Position numbers and translations under genes: made by a program. Below, piece by piece: positions 49,333 to 60,479 of a DNA stretch of 64,000 nucleotides. The notes below the pieces were generated by a model that was not told the DNA's origin, searched no databases, and saw nothing but the letters and a program-made list of their open reading frames with translations. The stretch's first letter is position 1; the number at the start of each line of letters is the position of its first letter. Source of the stretch: Candida dubliniensis CD36. Its lineage: Eukaryota > Ascomycota > Pichiomycetes > Serinales > Debaryomycetaceae. The stretch covers positions 186,001-250,000 of the forward strand of contig NC_012863.1 in NCBI RefSeq assembly GCF_000026945.1. Direction: 5' to 3'.

Positions 49333-51138
49333 ATGAAGAGATATTCAATTGCTCCAACTTCATCACGAAGGAAATCTGCTATTGATGCAACATTACCTGA
49401 AACTAATTTACCAGCAAGACAAATATTAGAACAATTAGATCAAGATACTACTTTTGTTCTTCAAGAAATTGATAAAAATATTTCTCGAGCAAATACTGTG
49501 ATTAATGATAAGATTAAACCTATGATACAAGAATATGCATTACAAAGTTGGAAAGTTTGGGAAAATACTGGATTTTGGAAACATTTTTTTGAACAATCAG
49601 CTAATGTTGAATTAGATAGTTATGTTGAACCAATTAATGAAGTGAATCCACAAAATAATTTTTTATTACTTAATGAAATTGAAAAAAATAAACAAAATGG
49701 AAGGTTTGATGATAGTGGTATGACCAATAAAACCAATCAAGGCAATAATGAGAATAATGATATCGAGGATGATCTTGAGGATAAGGAAGAACCAGAAATA
49801 GCATTTAAAAAACCAAATCTTCGACAATTAGTTGCTGATGGGAATACTCCTACATGGTCAACAGAACATACCAAACCATCAATGAAATCAATTCAATTAT
49901 CACCACCGAAAAGAATGAATCCAAATAATTTTACTGGTGGACAAGTTCGAGAAAATACAAAATTGACTGATAGTATAACATTAGAACCACCAGCATTATC
50001 TGCTGAAACTCGAGCTATCACATCACTGCCTCATAATCGTCATAACCAACATCGACTACAATCTAGAGAATCACCAATTAAAATACATACTATTCGACAA
50101 TCTTTAGATACTTATCATCGAGTTTCCATATCACCAAAGAAATTGAAAACACCTATACGCTCGACAAGAACTAGTAGAATTGAAAGTATACTTAATTCAT
50201 CACCCATATTACCAGAACCACCAATTTTACAATCAGAAATAGGTAGTGAAACTCCAAAATATATGTCATCTTCATCACCTAGGAAAGAGCAACAACAACA
50301 ACAACAACAAAAACAGAAAAAAAGAGAATCATTAAATCTCCATTCAGATAATGATCAACAACAACAACAACTTCAAAGATTTCCAAATACTCCTAAATAT
50401 TCTCGATTAAGTGGATCATCAGTGAATAGTTTATTAAGTAATAAATCAAATTTATCAGATGATGATGAAGATGATCATATTAATCCACCACCACAATTAG
50501 ATTCTCATAATCATGGAGTTGTAATTGATAATAGTGATAATAATCATGGAGGTGATGCGGAAGATAGTTCCGATGATCTTGAATCATTACCAGTACCAGA
50601 ATTGAATACTATTGATTTGAAAGATAAGAATAATAATAATAATAATAATAATAAAAGATCAATTCAATCAACACCAAGATCGAATGAAAAAAAGAGAAGA
50701 ACAACAAATAATAACAATAACAATAGCAATGATGATGATGATGATATGGAAAATGTCTTTTTAGATCATTCTAATAAGAAAACTCCAGATAATCAACCAT
50801 CAAATAATTCAACAACAAGATATTTTTCAACTGGAGGTAATAATAATTCTGATAATAATGCTGATAATGATAATGATAATCATACTGAAACTCAAGATAA
50901 TTCAAAATCATTTAGTCAAATTTATGATGAAGCCATTTCTAAAATACGAGGTAAAAAATCAACAATTAAAAATGATGGAAATAGAGATGAAGATATGATA
51001 ATGTCTCTTGATATGACCATGACTAAAGATTTAACTTCTGGTGAATATACCAAAGATTTATCAAAAGATTTAACGGAAAATTCTACTACTGATTTAGGTC
51101 CATTTAAAGAAAGATGGAAAAAATTGACCAGAAAGTAG
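49333..51138 (+). CDS. ASK1: DASH/Dam1 complex subunit Ask1
   Basis: 601 residues. The conserved region is residues 24-100: [20 protein letters not shown], then an Asn/Ile-rich helix and [20 protein letters not shown], matching the Ask1 domain of the DASH ring that couples kinetochores to microtubules. The rest is disordered and much longer than in S. cerevisiae (292 residues), with poly-N, poly-Q, poly-D and a C-terminal basic end. Many minimal CDK sites (SPPKR, SPIK, SPKK, TPIR, SPRK, TPKY, TPRS) fit the known control of Ask1 by Cdk1. The start codon is the first ATG after a stop. Confidence 0.82.
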   Translation: MKRYSIAPTSSRRKSAIDATLPETNLPARQILEQLDQDTTFVLQEIDKNISRANTVINDKIKPMIQEYALQSWKVWENTGFWKHFFEQSANVELDSYVEPINEVNPQNNFLLLNEIEKNKQNGRFDDSGMTNKTNQGNNENNDIEDDLEDKEEPEIAFKKPNLRQLVADGNTPTWSTEHTKPSMKSIQLSPPKRMNPNNFTGGQVRENTKLTDSITLEPPALSAETRAITSLPHNRHNQHRLQSRESPIKIHTIRQSLDTYHRVSISPKKLKTPIRSTRTSRIESILNSSPILPEPPILQSEIGSETPKYMSSSSPRKEQQQQQQQKQKKRESLNLHSDNDQQQQQLQRFPNTPKYSRLSGSSVNSLLSNKSNLSDDDEDDHINPPPQLDSHNHGVVIDNSDNNHGGDAEDSSDDLESLPVPELNTIDLKDKNNNNNNNNKRSIQSTPRSNEKKRRTTNNNNNNSNDDDDDMENVFLDHSNKKTPDNQPSNNSTTRYFSTGGNNNSDNNADNDNDNHTETQDNSKSFSQIYDEAISKIRGKKSTIKNDGNRDEDMIMSLDMTMTKDLTSGEYTKDLSKDLTENSTTDLGPFKERWKKLTRK

Positions 51139-51908
51139 AAATATGATTATATATAAGTTGATAGGTGTTAATAATTGATAATAATGTAATAATAATAATA
51201 ATATTAATAATAATATTAATAACAAAATAGTATTTGTAATGTTTAGTTTCACAAATACATAATACATAATACATAATACATTATATCTTATTCGTTGAAA
51301 CAAAGAAACGTTTCACAACTGAATAAAATCAAAATCAAAATCAAAGTCAAAATCTTGAAATAATTGAAAGAAGAAGTTCAACTAATTAAGAAATTACTAA
51401 TTTGGGTGCAAAAATGAAAAAAAAAAAAGAGAAATAGAATTTTAATATTAAAATCTTCTGGTGTAAGATAGATAAATAGATAGTGCTTTCTTTTTTTTTT
51501 TTTTTCAAGTATTAGTATAATGTATCACGTGACAAACAGTAAGCATGACAAATAAATGAAATTTGATTGGTCCAAGAAAAAAAAGAAAAAAAAAAGAAAA
51601 AAAGAAAAGAGATGATCTCATTACACAAAAGACGGAAATTGATAAATTGATTTATTAAGTTGCAAACAACAACAAACAACAAATAACTAACAACTTGAAT
51701 CACAAAGATATTGCAACAATTTCAATTTCTTAAAAAAAAAAAAAAAAGAATATAAATATCTAATCAAATTTCCTTCATTTCCCCCAAAAATATAAAAAAA
51801 AAAGATTTAATTCCTTCTTTCTTTCATTCTTTTTTTTATTATTATTATTATTATCCTTCAATTTTCATATTCCAATAACTATTTAACTATTTATAATAAC
51901 TATCAATA
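51139..51908. other. Intergenic region upstream of CRD2
   Basis: 770 bp with the ASK1 3' flank and the CRD2 promoter. Holds an ATA/ATT microsatellite (about 51186-51222), repeated ATACATA units near 51255-51280, AAAATC repeats near 51325-51350, A- and T-runs, and a TCACGTGA E-box at 51525-51532. I cannot identify a copper-response (Ace1/Cup2-type) element by eye. Just before the gene is a TTATTA repeat (51837-51855). Confidence 0.55.
51525..51532. promoter_or_regulatory. Palindromic TCACGTGA E-box (Cbf1-type)
   Basis: Perfect octamer about 380 bp upstream of the CRD2 ATG. Cbf1 has roles in sulphur-amino-acid control, plausible for a cysteine-rich metallothionein, but this is inference. Confidence 0.4.
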
Positions 51909-52139
51909 ATGGCTTGTTCTGCTACTCAATGTGTATGTGCTCAAAAATCAACTTGTTCATGTGGTAAACAACCAGCATTAAAATGTAATTGTTCTAAAGC
52001 TTCAATAGAAAATATTATCCCATTATCAAATGATGCTTGTGCTTGTGGTAAAAGAAATAAATCAAATTGTACTTGTGGTGTTAATTCTATTTGTGATGGT
52101 AATAGAGATGGAGAAATTGATTTCACTAATTTGAAGTAA
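51909..52139 (+). CDS. CRD2: Copper metallothionein
   Basis: 76 residues with 12 cysteines, arranged as five CXC pairs (8-10, 16-18, 26-28, 44-46, 54-56) plus single Cys at 3 and 62, in two clusters separated by a Cys-free spacer (29-43). There are no aromatic residues in the cysteine clusters; the only Phe is in the C-terminal tail DFTNLK. Length and layout match C. albicans CRD2, a cytosolic metallothionein needed for growth at high copper. A yeast Cup1-type sequence is not similar in detail. The start is the first ATG, about 10 bp after a TAT-rich leader. It is adjacent to the BMT-family gene with convergent transcription. Confidence 0.9.
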   Translation: MACSATQCVCAQKSTCSCGKQPALKCNCSKASIENIIPLSNDACACGKRNKSNCTCGVNSICDGNRDGEIDFTNLK

Positions 52140-52788
52140 ATAAATGAAAAAGGTTTAATGATGAGAATCTTTGGGTTATGTTTCAAAAAAAGAAGTGCAT
52201 TTAATTTTTTGGTTTCGATTTTTATTTATTTATGTAAAAAAAAAAGTATAATAACAAATTTAATAAAGATTGGGTTTTTTTTTGGTTTTAGTTTTTTAAA
52301 ATTATCTCTATTTTGTAATTTAATTATCAATTGGATCAAAAAGAATGAATGAGGAGAGGGAGGGAACAAAAGGGAAGAAAGGAAACGTGGGATTAGTTTA
52401 TTTATTCTCTAGTAGCAAGAGCCAATCAAAACCCAAGCAAAAGCCAAGCAAGCAATAATAACAATAAAAGTTTATCAATGTTGCCCTTTCCGAGTAAATT
52501 AACTATGAATACAAAGAACAACTATTCAATAAGATTCTTAATTTTGAGGAGGTTGTTATTGTTGTTGATAAATTGGTTGAATAGCAACAACCATCCAAAA
52601 AAAAAAAAAAAAAAAAAAATAATTGTATACAACTGTATATCTAATCTAATCTAATCTAATCTAATCTAAATTATCAAAATATAATAAATAAGGGGGAAGG
52701 AGGGAGGGGAAGGAAATTCAATTAACAATTATTACCCCACCCCTCTTTCCTCTCTTTCTCTCTCTCTTTCTTTCTCCCTTACTTGGAA
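52140..52788. other. Convergent intergenic region between CRD2 and BMT-family gene, with TCTAA array and purine/pyrimidine tracts
   Basis: 650 bp between two stop codons. It contains an A-run at about 52598-52618, six tandem TCTAA units (52640-52669), a purine-rich block (about 52689-52717) and a pyrimidine-rich block (52735-52780). No gene is evident. Confidence 0.6.
52640..52669. repeat. Tandem pentanucleotide repeat (TCTAA)6
   Basis: Six copies of TCTAA in perfect tandem. A shorter degenerate version is seen near 56396-56415. Such arrays are common slippage products. Confidence 0.85.
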
Positions 52789-53025
52789 TCATTCTGACCC
52801 TTTATCTTTTTCTTTCTGTTTTTCTTTATTTTGAAATTCATCTTCAATTTTTAATGTCTCTCCATATATTTGACAATATTTATGAGAATATTGTAAAGCA
52901 CAATCAATATTTTTATTAATATTACTATCATCATCATCATTTATTAAATTACCATGGAAAAAAATTGAACTTTTAAAAATACTTGATTTCCCAATACCAT
53001 CACCATCACCACCACCATTAATTTG

Positions 53026-53058
<33 letters not shown>

Positions 53059-55290
53059 GTGGTTTGGGTTTAATGATAATAATGCATTTAATAATCCTTT
53101 TATATATACAAGATCAATAGTTGCATCACGTCGAGTAATTGTTAATATCAAATAATCCATTAAATTATTTACTTTTAATTTTGATTTTGATTTTAATTTT
53201 GATTCAATTTCATTTTCATTTTCATTTTCAATTGTCCAACTTGATATCCCATTAGGTATTACAACATTATTTCCTTTACATAATCCTTGATCTTCCCACC
53301 ATGGTAATATTTCAATACCTAAATCCATAAATGATGAAACATGAGTTAATTTATATTTTGATTCACCAAAACCAAAACCAGAATCGGTGGTGGAGGTGGT
53401 AGTGGTAGTAGTAGTAGTAGTAGTAGTATCTTTAATTAATATTACCATATTTGGTCGATACATTTTTTCTCCACAACCACAATTTTTCATTGCTGCTCGA
53501 GCAAATCCAATCCATAATTGACGATTTGAAGGTAATTTATCTTTAATTGAATTTATTAATTGTTTACCATTACCAAAAATTGAACTTGAACTTGAACTTG
53601 ATGATATTGTTGATGTTGATGATAAATAATTTTCTAATATTTCATTGATATTAATTAATTCAGTACCACCATGTAAATATCCTGAATCAAATTTATTATC
53701 ATCATGAATTTGATATTCCCATTGACAACCATTATCATTATCATTATCATTATCATTTTCTTTGTTATTGTTGGTTGTGGTGGTGGTGATTGGACATTTC
53801 AAAATTTTTAAATTTTTAAATTGATAAATAAAATAAATAAATGAATGATAACCATCAATTAATTTTTCTTGATGATTTAAAAATAATGACCAATTTTTTT
53901 CTATTAAATTCTGTTGATTATTAGGTCGAGTTAATTGTTTAATTTTAATATATTCATTCTTTTTACTATAATCAATATCTGATAATTGTTCAAGATTAAA
54001 TTTTCCAATTTGAGTTTGCCATAACCAACCAATAAATAATGACCGATAATTTTTAAAATTAATTTTCCCTTCTTGATCATTATCATGATTATTATCATGA
54101 TCGATTTTCAGAATTTTCCTATGATGAGAATTATAAATTATAATTGGTTCTTCATAACCAAATTCATTTTGAATTAATATAATTCTTGGATCTTCAACTC
54201 CATAAAATTGTCGTCCATTATTTTTTTTTAATTGTTTAATATTATGATAAATTGGTATTGGAGCAAAATAAGGATAAATTATTGATTTATATTTTAATTG
54301 TTTATCATTATTTTCCTTATTATTATTATTATCCTTATTATAATTTGGTTTTGAATTTGATTTTGGATCTGGGATAATCAATTCAACATCATTTAATTCA
54401 TTCCAATTTCTATCAAATAATTGTAAATAAGCTAAAGATATTATTGGTAATCCTTGATCTTTTTCAGTATAAATAATTCTTGAAATCATTAAATGAACTC
54501 CATATTGTTGTAACCATACTGTTGATCCAATAAATTGATACCAATGTTTTTTAATTATATCATCATTATCATCATCATTGTTATCATTATTATTACTCAA
54601 TTGTAATTGTTCTTTTAAATTAGGGAAAAATGGTGAAAATTCTTGGAAATATGGACCATCATCTTGTAAAAATCGAGTTAATATTTGTCTTAAATTACCA
54701 TTTTTATTAATTGCTCGACTTGTTTTAATATTAATTTGATTTGATAATTTCAGGCATTGTGAAGATGATTGTTCATTATTATTATTTATATCATCACTAA
54801 ATAATTCAAATTGTTGAGTTGAATAACTAAATTGAGGAATTTTATAATCAAATCGATTACGATAAATTAAATCTTGAGGATTTAATGCTTGATTCATAAT
54901 TTCAGTATAATATTTAACTAATTGATCATCTTTAATTAAAGGGAAATTATTGGGGAAAATAATTATACGTTTATCTTTCTTCTTGTTGCCTTTGTTGTTG
55001 TTGTTGTTGTCCAATTGATGTTGATCAATTTCTTGTTGTAATTTATCTTGTTGCTTTGGTGATGATGGTTTAAATGGTTTAAATGGTTTATTGGAAGTTG
55101 TACTAATAGTGGTAGTGAAGGGGGTAAACTTTTCTAAATCATATTTTACTGTTATAGTGGTGGTTAATATTATTAAGATTAAGGAAATTATGAAAAGAAT
55201 ACTAATTATTGATTTATAATGTTTAATTGAGATTTTTCGAGAAGATGATAAGGATAATAATGATGTGGTAGATTTAATAAGTTTCTCCAT
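52789..55290 (-). CDS. Beta-1,2-mannosyltransferase family protein (BMT/WRY), type II membrane protein
   Basis: 833 residues. A short cytosolic N-terminus, one membrane anchor (about 27-48, ISILFIISLILIILTTTITV) and a lumenal domain fit a Golgi type II glycosyltransferase. Conserved family blocks include WYQFIGSTVWLQQYGVHLMISRI, RQFYGVEDPRIILI, RSLFIGWLWQTQIGKF, SGYLHGGTELI, LWIGFARAAMKNCGCGEKMYRPNM and LPWWEDQGLCKGNNVVIPNGI. BMT enzymes add beta-1,2-mannose to wall mannan or phospholipomannan and are typical of the Candida clade. The protein is swollen by Asn/Asp, Thr and Ser tracts. The closing residues are Lys/Glu-rich. Which of the nine C. albicans BMT genes it matches cannot be told. It starts 15-30 bp from a TA repeat. 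Confidence 0.85.
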
Positions 55291-55321
55291 TATAGGACAA
55301 GAAGATATATATATATATTTG

Positions 55322-55346
55322 CGGGTGTGTGTGTGTGTGTGTGTGT
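55322..55346. repeat. GT dinucleotide microsatellite
   Basis: About 11 GT units following a TA repeat (55304-55318), just upstream of the BMT-family start codon, so it lies in its leader or proximal promoter. Confidence 0.85.
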
Positions 55347-55542
55347 ATAAACGAATGGAAGGAATAATTGGAACTACTCTTTCAGAAGTTAAGGAGGAGG
55401 TCAGTAGTATATATATATATGTAGAAGTGTAGAATATTTTTAGGGGTTGGAAAGAATATCAACAACATCAACAACAATTTACAAACTCAAACTAAACCAA
55501 ACATTGGAACTTACGAAGAATTACACAAAATGAAAAAAATAT

Positions 55543-55590
55543 AGTAGTAGTAGTAGTAGTAATAGTAGTAATAGTAGTAGTAGTAGTAGT
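55543..55590. repeat. TAG/AAT trinucleotide microsatellite
   Basis: Repeated TAG units with two TAA interruptions. A second trinucleotide repeat (AAC)11 lies at 55747-55779. Confidence 0.8.
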
Positions 55591-55746
55591 TTTTTTTTTA
55601 CTTTTTCAACTTTCGGCGTTATCGTATTTATATTAAATCATAGTAGACGATCTAATAAAAGATTTATAATCATCATCGATTAATTGGATGTACATATAGA
55701 CATTGAATTAATGTTAGTTGATGATTGTAATCATTGTTAAAAAAAT

Positions 55747-55778
<32 letters not shown>

Positions 55779-56506
55779 GAAAGTATCAGCTATAGATCAT
55801 AAAAAGATTGAAATGTTTTGAAAAAATAAATTAAGTTCCTTCCTCCCTCCCTTTCTTCCCTCCCCCTTGAAGATGAAGAGGACAATTTCGAATTTTCGGA
55901 ATTGCAAAAAAAAAAAAAGAAATGTTTTCTCTTTTCTTTCCTTTAGTACACACATCATATTAACAACTAATTAACAGTCAACTATTATTATCATCATCAT
56001 CATAGATCATTACCACTAAATTATAGATTTATTAGTTTAAGATTTTAAATTGTTATAAATTGTTTTAAATTGTTTGTTTTTTTTAGTCTGTTTAAAAGAT
56101 TTAGTAATTTATTGAGTTCTACTTTTATTCAACAATTGTCCAAATTTAGAACAACCGCCTTAGATATATTAAATAGTGAAATTAATCCTCCTCCTCCCCA
56201 TTACACAAAGAAAGTCCGGTAATATCTCTTTTCAGATACTCATGTAGAGTTATATATGTTGAATCATAAAGAGATTATTTAGACTATAGATTGATATTTT
56301 AGTATCACCATTAAACTTAGTCATTTTTCTTTGTTTAGTCTAATTAATCGAACGATACAATATCATTTTTTATTGGTTTCCGTTACTAAACTTCAATCTA
56401 ATCTAATGTAATCTAAAAAAGAAGGCAAACTAAAATTAGTGTTCTTATTTTTTTTATTTTTTATAGATGATTAAATCGTAATCAAAAAAAAAAAAAATGT
56501 TTTTAT

Positions 56507-56532
56507 GGGGGTGGGGGTAGGGGGTGGGGGGG
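56507..56532 (+). other. G-quadruplex-type motif (G5-T-G5-TA-G5-T-G7)
   Basis: Four guanine runs of five or more with loops of one or two bases, meeting the strict quadruplex pattern with very short loops. It sits in a gene-free region. Confidence 0.75.
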
Positions 56533-57163
56533 AGAGAGTTAAGAGAAAAAAAAAAAACAAGTGACTAACCATTTGTCACAATGTAGCGCTATTTAATTTA
56601 AATGACAATGATATTTACGGTACTGATTCACGTACAATGTGAATACTCACGCAGTTTCTGGTGGTTGGCTAAAAAGTAGTAAATCAATGCTATTGGATGT
56701 ATGGGGAATAATGGACACAGTGACTAAGTGTAAGTCTTCGGGATACCTCTATTCCGTACGAGTGTAATATATGTGGATTGTATGTATTTGTATATTCCTG
56801 GATCTCAGCCTAAGCTTGCATAAGGTCCATTCTAACTAAATAATTAATTTTCTAGATTTTCTTTACTTAAATAGAATTCAACCTTTTCGTGCGTGTGTGC
56901 ACCAATTATTCTATTCACTCACACACTCACACTTAAATCCTTTTTAACTAATTCAACACTTTCTCTCTAATAACAATTCTCTTCTTTATGTGCGATTTAC
57001 CAACAAACGTAATTATTCTTTCAAATGATTCTCTCTGTCGTGTGATAGTACCAAATATAGCATATTTAAAAGATTACTATCCACTACACGACACCATTCA
57101 TTGTTTAATTTTTTTTTGGCAATTTAACAATTTAACAATTTAACAATTTAGTGGTTTAGTGGT

Positions 57164-57419
57164 TGTTGTAAAACAGGATCTGCAATATTTTATGTGCAGT
57201 CCTTTTTGAATTCAACTCCAGGGAGTTCGACGAATCCTTTATAATTGCTATTTTATTATTCTCTATTATATACTACTTCTCTTTGTAAAAAAACAATTCA
57301 TATTTTTTTATTACTTTCAATTTATTACATACTGATAATTAGCTTCGAATCTATAGAAAGTTAGAGCAACATATATTGTCCGTCGTAATATCTAATTAAT
57401 AAAACCTAGGAATACTTCA
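57164..57419 (+). repeat. Left LTR, inverted relative to the element
   Basis: 256 bp in plus orientation, starting TGTTGTAAAAC and ending AATACTTCA. A normal minus-strand element would carry this LTR in the opposite orientation. By eye it differs from the right copy at about five bases and three single- or two-base indels (about 97% identical). Confidence 0.9.
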
Positions 57420-60400
57420 GAAGCTTGTACCAATTGATCACGATAATTGCTCAGTTGAGTAGAAATTCCCATGGCTAAGAAGTAAAAAAGGGGCATGGAC
57501 CATGAATGGTGGGAGTACTATTATAAATCTGGACAGCTTTGTAAAGAACAGAATCCCAAAATTTGGTAACAGTGGACCAAATTAATCCACGAAGTATGCG
57601 TTTTATGTGAGCCCATTGGTTGGCACGTTCCACCCGGCCATTACTGACAGGATGAATAATTTGATGTATGAATAAGCTTCACAAAATGATGTTTGTCACC
57701 ACAGTTGAAACATCACTAGCAATGAATTGACGACCATTATCACAAATAACTTTGTTGGGGGTAACTGTGAATTTGAGAAATAAGTTGGAGTAAGCTCACT
57801 ACGGTGGCACTGGTTTGGTGCAATGTTGGAACGGCATAAAGTAAACCAGTAGTATATTCCACAGTGACAAGAATGTAAGAAGCATTAGGTGAACCTTGAA
57901 GAGGACCAACATAATCAAATGCTCAACGGGGTGAAAGCTGGAACAGGTTCTAAGGGGATAATTTCACGCCGAGCCAGTGTGATGGGGGGGGGGCTGTTTG
58001 TTGGCAGATAGAGCAGTGTCGTACGGTGTTGATAGTGATAGGTGGGCTGTCGGGATGCCATGCAATCTGAGTGGCAAAATAATGAGTAATCCTGATGGAT
58101 GGATGGGTGGTAGTGGTGGTGGTGGACAGATTGCACGAGCTTTGGTGAAGTTGTCCCGCAGAAACACTGGTAGTACTTGGTTTTGAAGAATCACCTCAAG
58201 TTCATCGTTGATAACAGTAAAGTGATGTAATGGTAAGTCATCATTGGTTGTGAGCAGTGGTAGAATCCGAAAAATCTGAAGAATTGGTGGCAAGGGATGT
58301 TGGATCCAGAAGTTGATCCTTAATGGCTTGAAGATGATTGTCGTTGAGGTCGGACAATTGGAGTGAAGCGACTGCAGAAGGTTTGGGGAACCGTTAAAAC
58401 ATTATGGGGGGGGGGGTTGAGAATTTCATCTTCGTTAACTACCTCAGTTATCGAATCCGTTTGGTAACGGCTACGGAAATCCGCTAGGATATTTTGCTTC
58501 CCAGCCAAGTAAAATATACGTGGCTGGTAGGACGTGAGGACATCCAAGAAACAGTGAACTCTTAAATTTGGTTGAGCAGCAGAATTCAACATTACCAGTA
58601 GGGAATAGTGGTCGGTATAGATGTACAACGGACCACCAGTTAAATGACGATTCTTTACAATCGTAGCCACAATGGGCTAACAACTCACGTTCCATAGTTG
58701 AGTATCGCAGTTGTGTCGGTGTCAATTTAGCACTAAAAAAATGAAATTGGAACAAGTGTGGTAGATCCCTTGTGGTTATGTGATTGACAGATGACAACAC
58801 CAACAGCCAATGTGGAGGCATCAGTAAAAATATGGGTAACTTTACTGGGGGGGGGTTATAATGCCCGAGTGGGGGGAGATGGTAGTGAGGCAAGATTTGA
58901 GATCGTTGAAAGCCTTGATTGACTCGTCAGTATGAGTTATTGGACCTTTTCGAGATGACCCACCTTTCAATAATTCAGACAACGGATGAAGAAGAGTTGC
59001 CACACACGAGGAATATAAGATCGAATAAAGCTAACAAATGAAATAAGACTTCTAACTTCCGACTTGGTGGATGGGAGTTGCCAATGTGAAATAGATGCAA
59101 TTTTATCTGGGTCTACCTTAGTACCTTCTTCGGAGATAATAAAGCCTAAAAATTTAACAGATTTTTCTGTAACAATTTGGTTTTGTCAATGTTAATTTGG
59201 AGACCAGCATTATTAAGTGCTTCACATACTTGTTTCACAATGCGAGCATTATCTTCAACAGTCTTGGCATAGATTAATACATCATCGAGATATAAAAAAG
59301 ATTCCCTCAATGTCTTTTAGCACGGTACTTATAAAGTTACAAAAAAAAACGCATATGGTGAATTTGTAGCCCCGAAGGGTAACGTTTGGTAGACATAGTT
59401 ACCGAGATGGGTAACGATGCCAAAAGCGTGGGAGGTACGTGGCGTAACGCTTATCTGATGATAAGCCGCCTTTAAATCGATGGTACTAAACCATTTAGCC
59501 TGGTGGACCAAGGGAGCCAAATCACGAAGATTCGGAACATAATATGGGATGTTTTTTTTTTTTGGTTATGGCATTGAGACGCCTAAAATCAATGACCACT
59601 CTGGCTTTATTAGCTGTACGAACAACAAAAACAGCTGATAATGAGATTTGGTACATTATCAGGAGCATGCAGTAGGATACCAGCCTCCAAGTTTTGTTTG
59701 TTTAATAAATAATTCAATAACTTCCTTGTATTGTGCATTACAAAAATAAGGTTTGGAAATTACCGGTTGGTCATTCGTGAGTACAATGTGATATTTGAAC
59801 TGGCGATTTTTAGGTTTTGCGAGTGGTTTGGTCGGTGAGTTGAGGATAATTTTGTTTGATGTTAGCTATCAAGGAGAGTCGTGGTTGAGTGTGGACAGCT
59901 TTGGACACTGAAAGCTTTAGATTATTAACAAACCGTTCAAGAGTACAATTATATATATCTGTGGCCGGCAATAGTTTTATAAACTCGTGGGTTGGAGTTA
60001 GTTGGTAATGAAGTTTTTTTGAGAGTCGGACGACCAAAAAATAATCTTTCTTAGGCCTGGCAACACATAGGCCTGAAATTGGAGTTTAAATGGTTTGGTA
60101 ATAGTGAAGTTAACACTATGAGTAATCTGATGATGCTTGTTGGTTGTCGTAGTGGCCATAATTAATTGGTTGATCAAGTTTAGTGAGTCGACCCATCTTA
60201 GCAATAGCGGGCGGTAGGAAATTTGAATCGCCCCCCCCAGAATCCAATAACACCGGGGGAAAACCCATTTCCAATATCAATAGCGGCAACATGTTTAGGC
60301 GTAACGAGGCCTCGCTGAATCGTCAGAATAAGTTGAGTCGGGGTTAGATTCGTTGCCCGAGTCATAAGGAGCCTCGGAGACAGCATCAGAACCATCCAGA

Positions 60401-60479
60401 TCATCAGCCTCTTGGTCAGCCACATCCAATTCATAAAGTTATTTACCTTGGTGTTGAGCACGCGAGTAGTCGCCTCGGA
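57420..60479 (-). pseudogene. Broken pol (protease, RT, RNase H, integrase) of the retrotransposon
   Basis: On the minus strand: protease LDSG motif at about 60236-60250. RT follows, with FSTIDLKAAYHQI and PFGATNSPYAF at 59500-59345 and the catalytic YLDD at 59282-59293, followed by VLIYAK. RNase H comes next, with FFSAKLTPTQLRYSTMEREL near 58735-58680 and the YLAGKQNILADFRSRY connector at about 58510-58460. The integrase finger has HCSIC near 58020, and the integrase core has FDYVGPLQGSP (about 57910), VICDNGRQF (about 57735) and NGRVERAN (about 57635). Frames shift repeatedly, often in homopolymers (C9 at 60230, A9 at 59341, G8-G12 at 58851, 58406, 57986). The integrase C-terminus and any polypurine tract are absent: the coding sequence ends at the left LTR. 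Confidence 0.8.

Larger units (their letters stand above)
55291..57163. other. Intergenic region between BMT-family gene and retrotransposon
   Basis: 1.9 kb with no supported gene. Contains the BMT-family promoter and many simple repeats: TA and GT repeats (about 55304-55346), TAG units (55543-55590), AAC units (55747-55779), a four-block G-run motif (56507-56532) and AATTTAAC units (57113-57150). A GC-richer stretch at about 56572-56830 may be an old LTR. The final bases (57150-57163) are TTTAGTGG units that also flank the element on the right. Confidence 0.6.
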
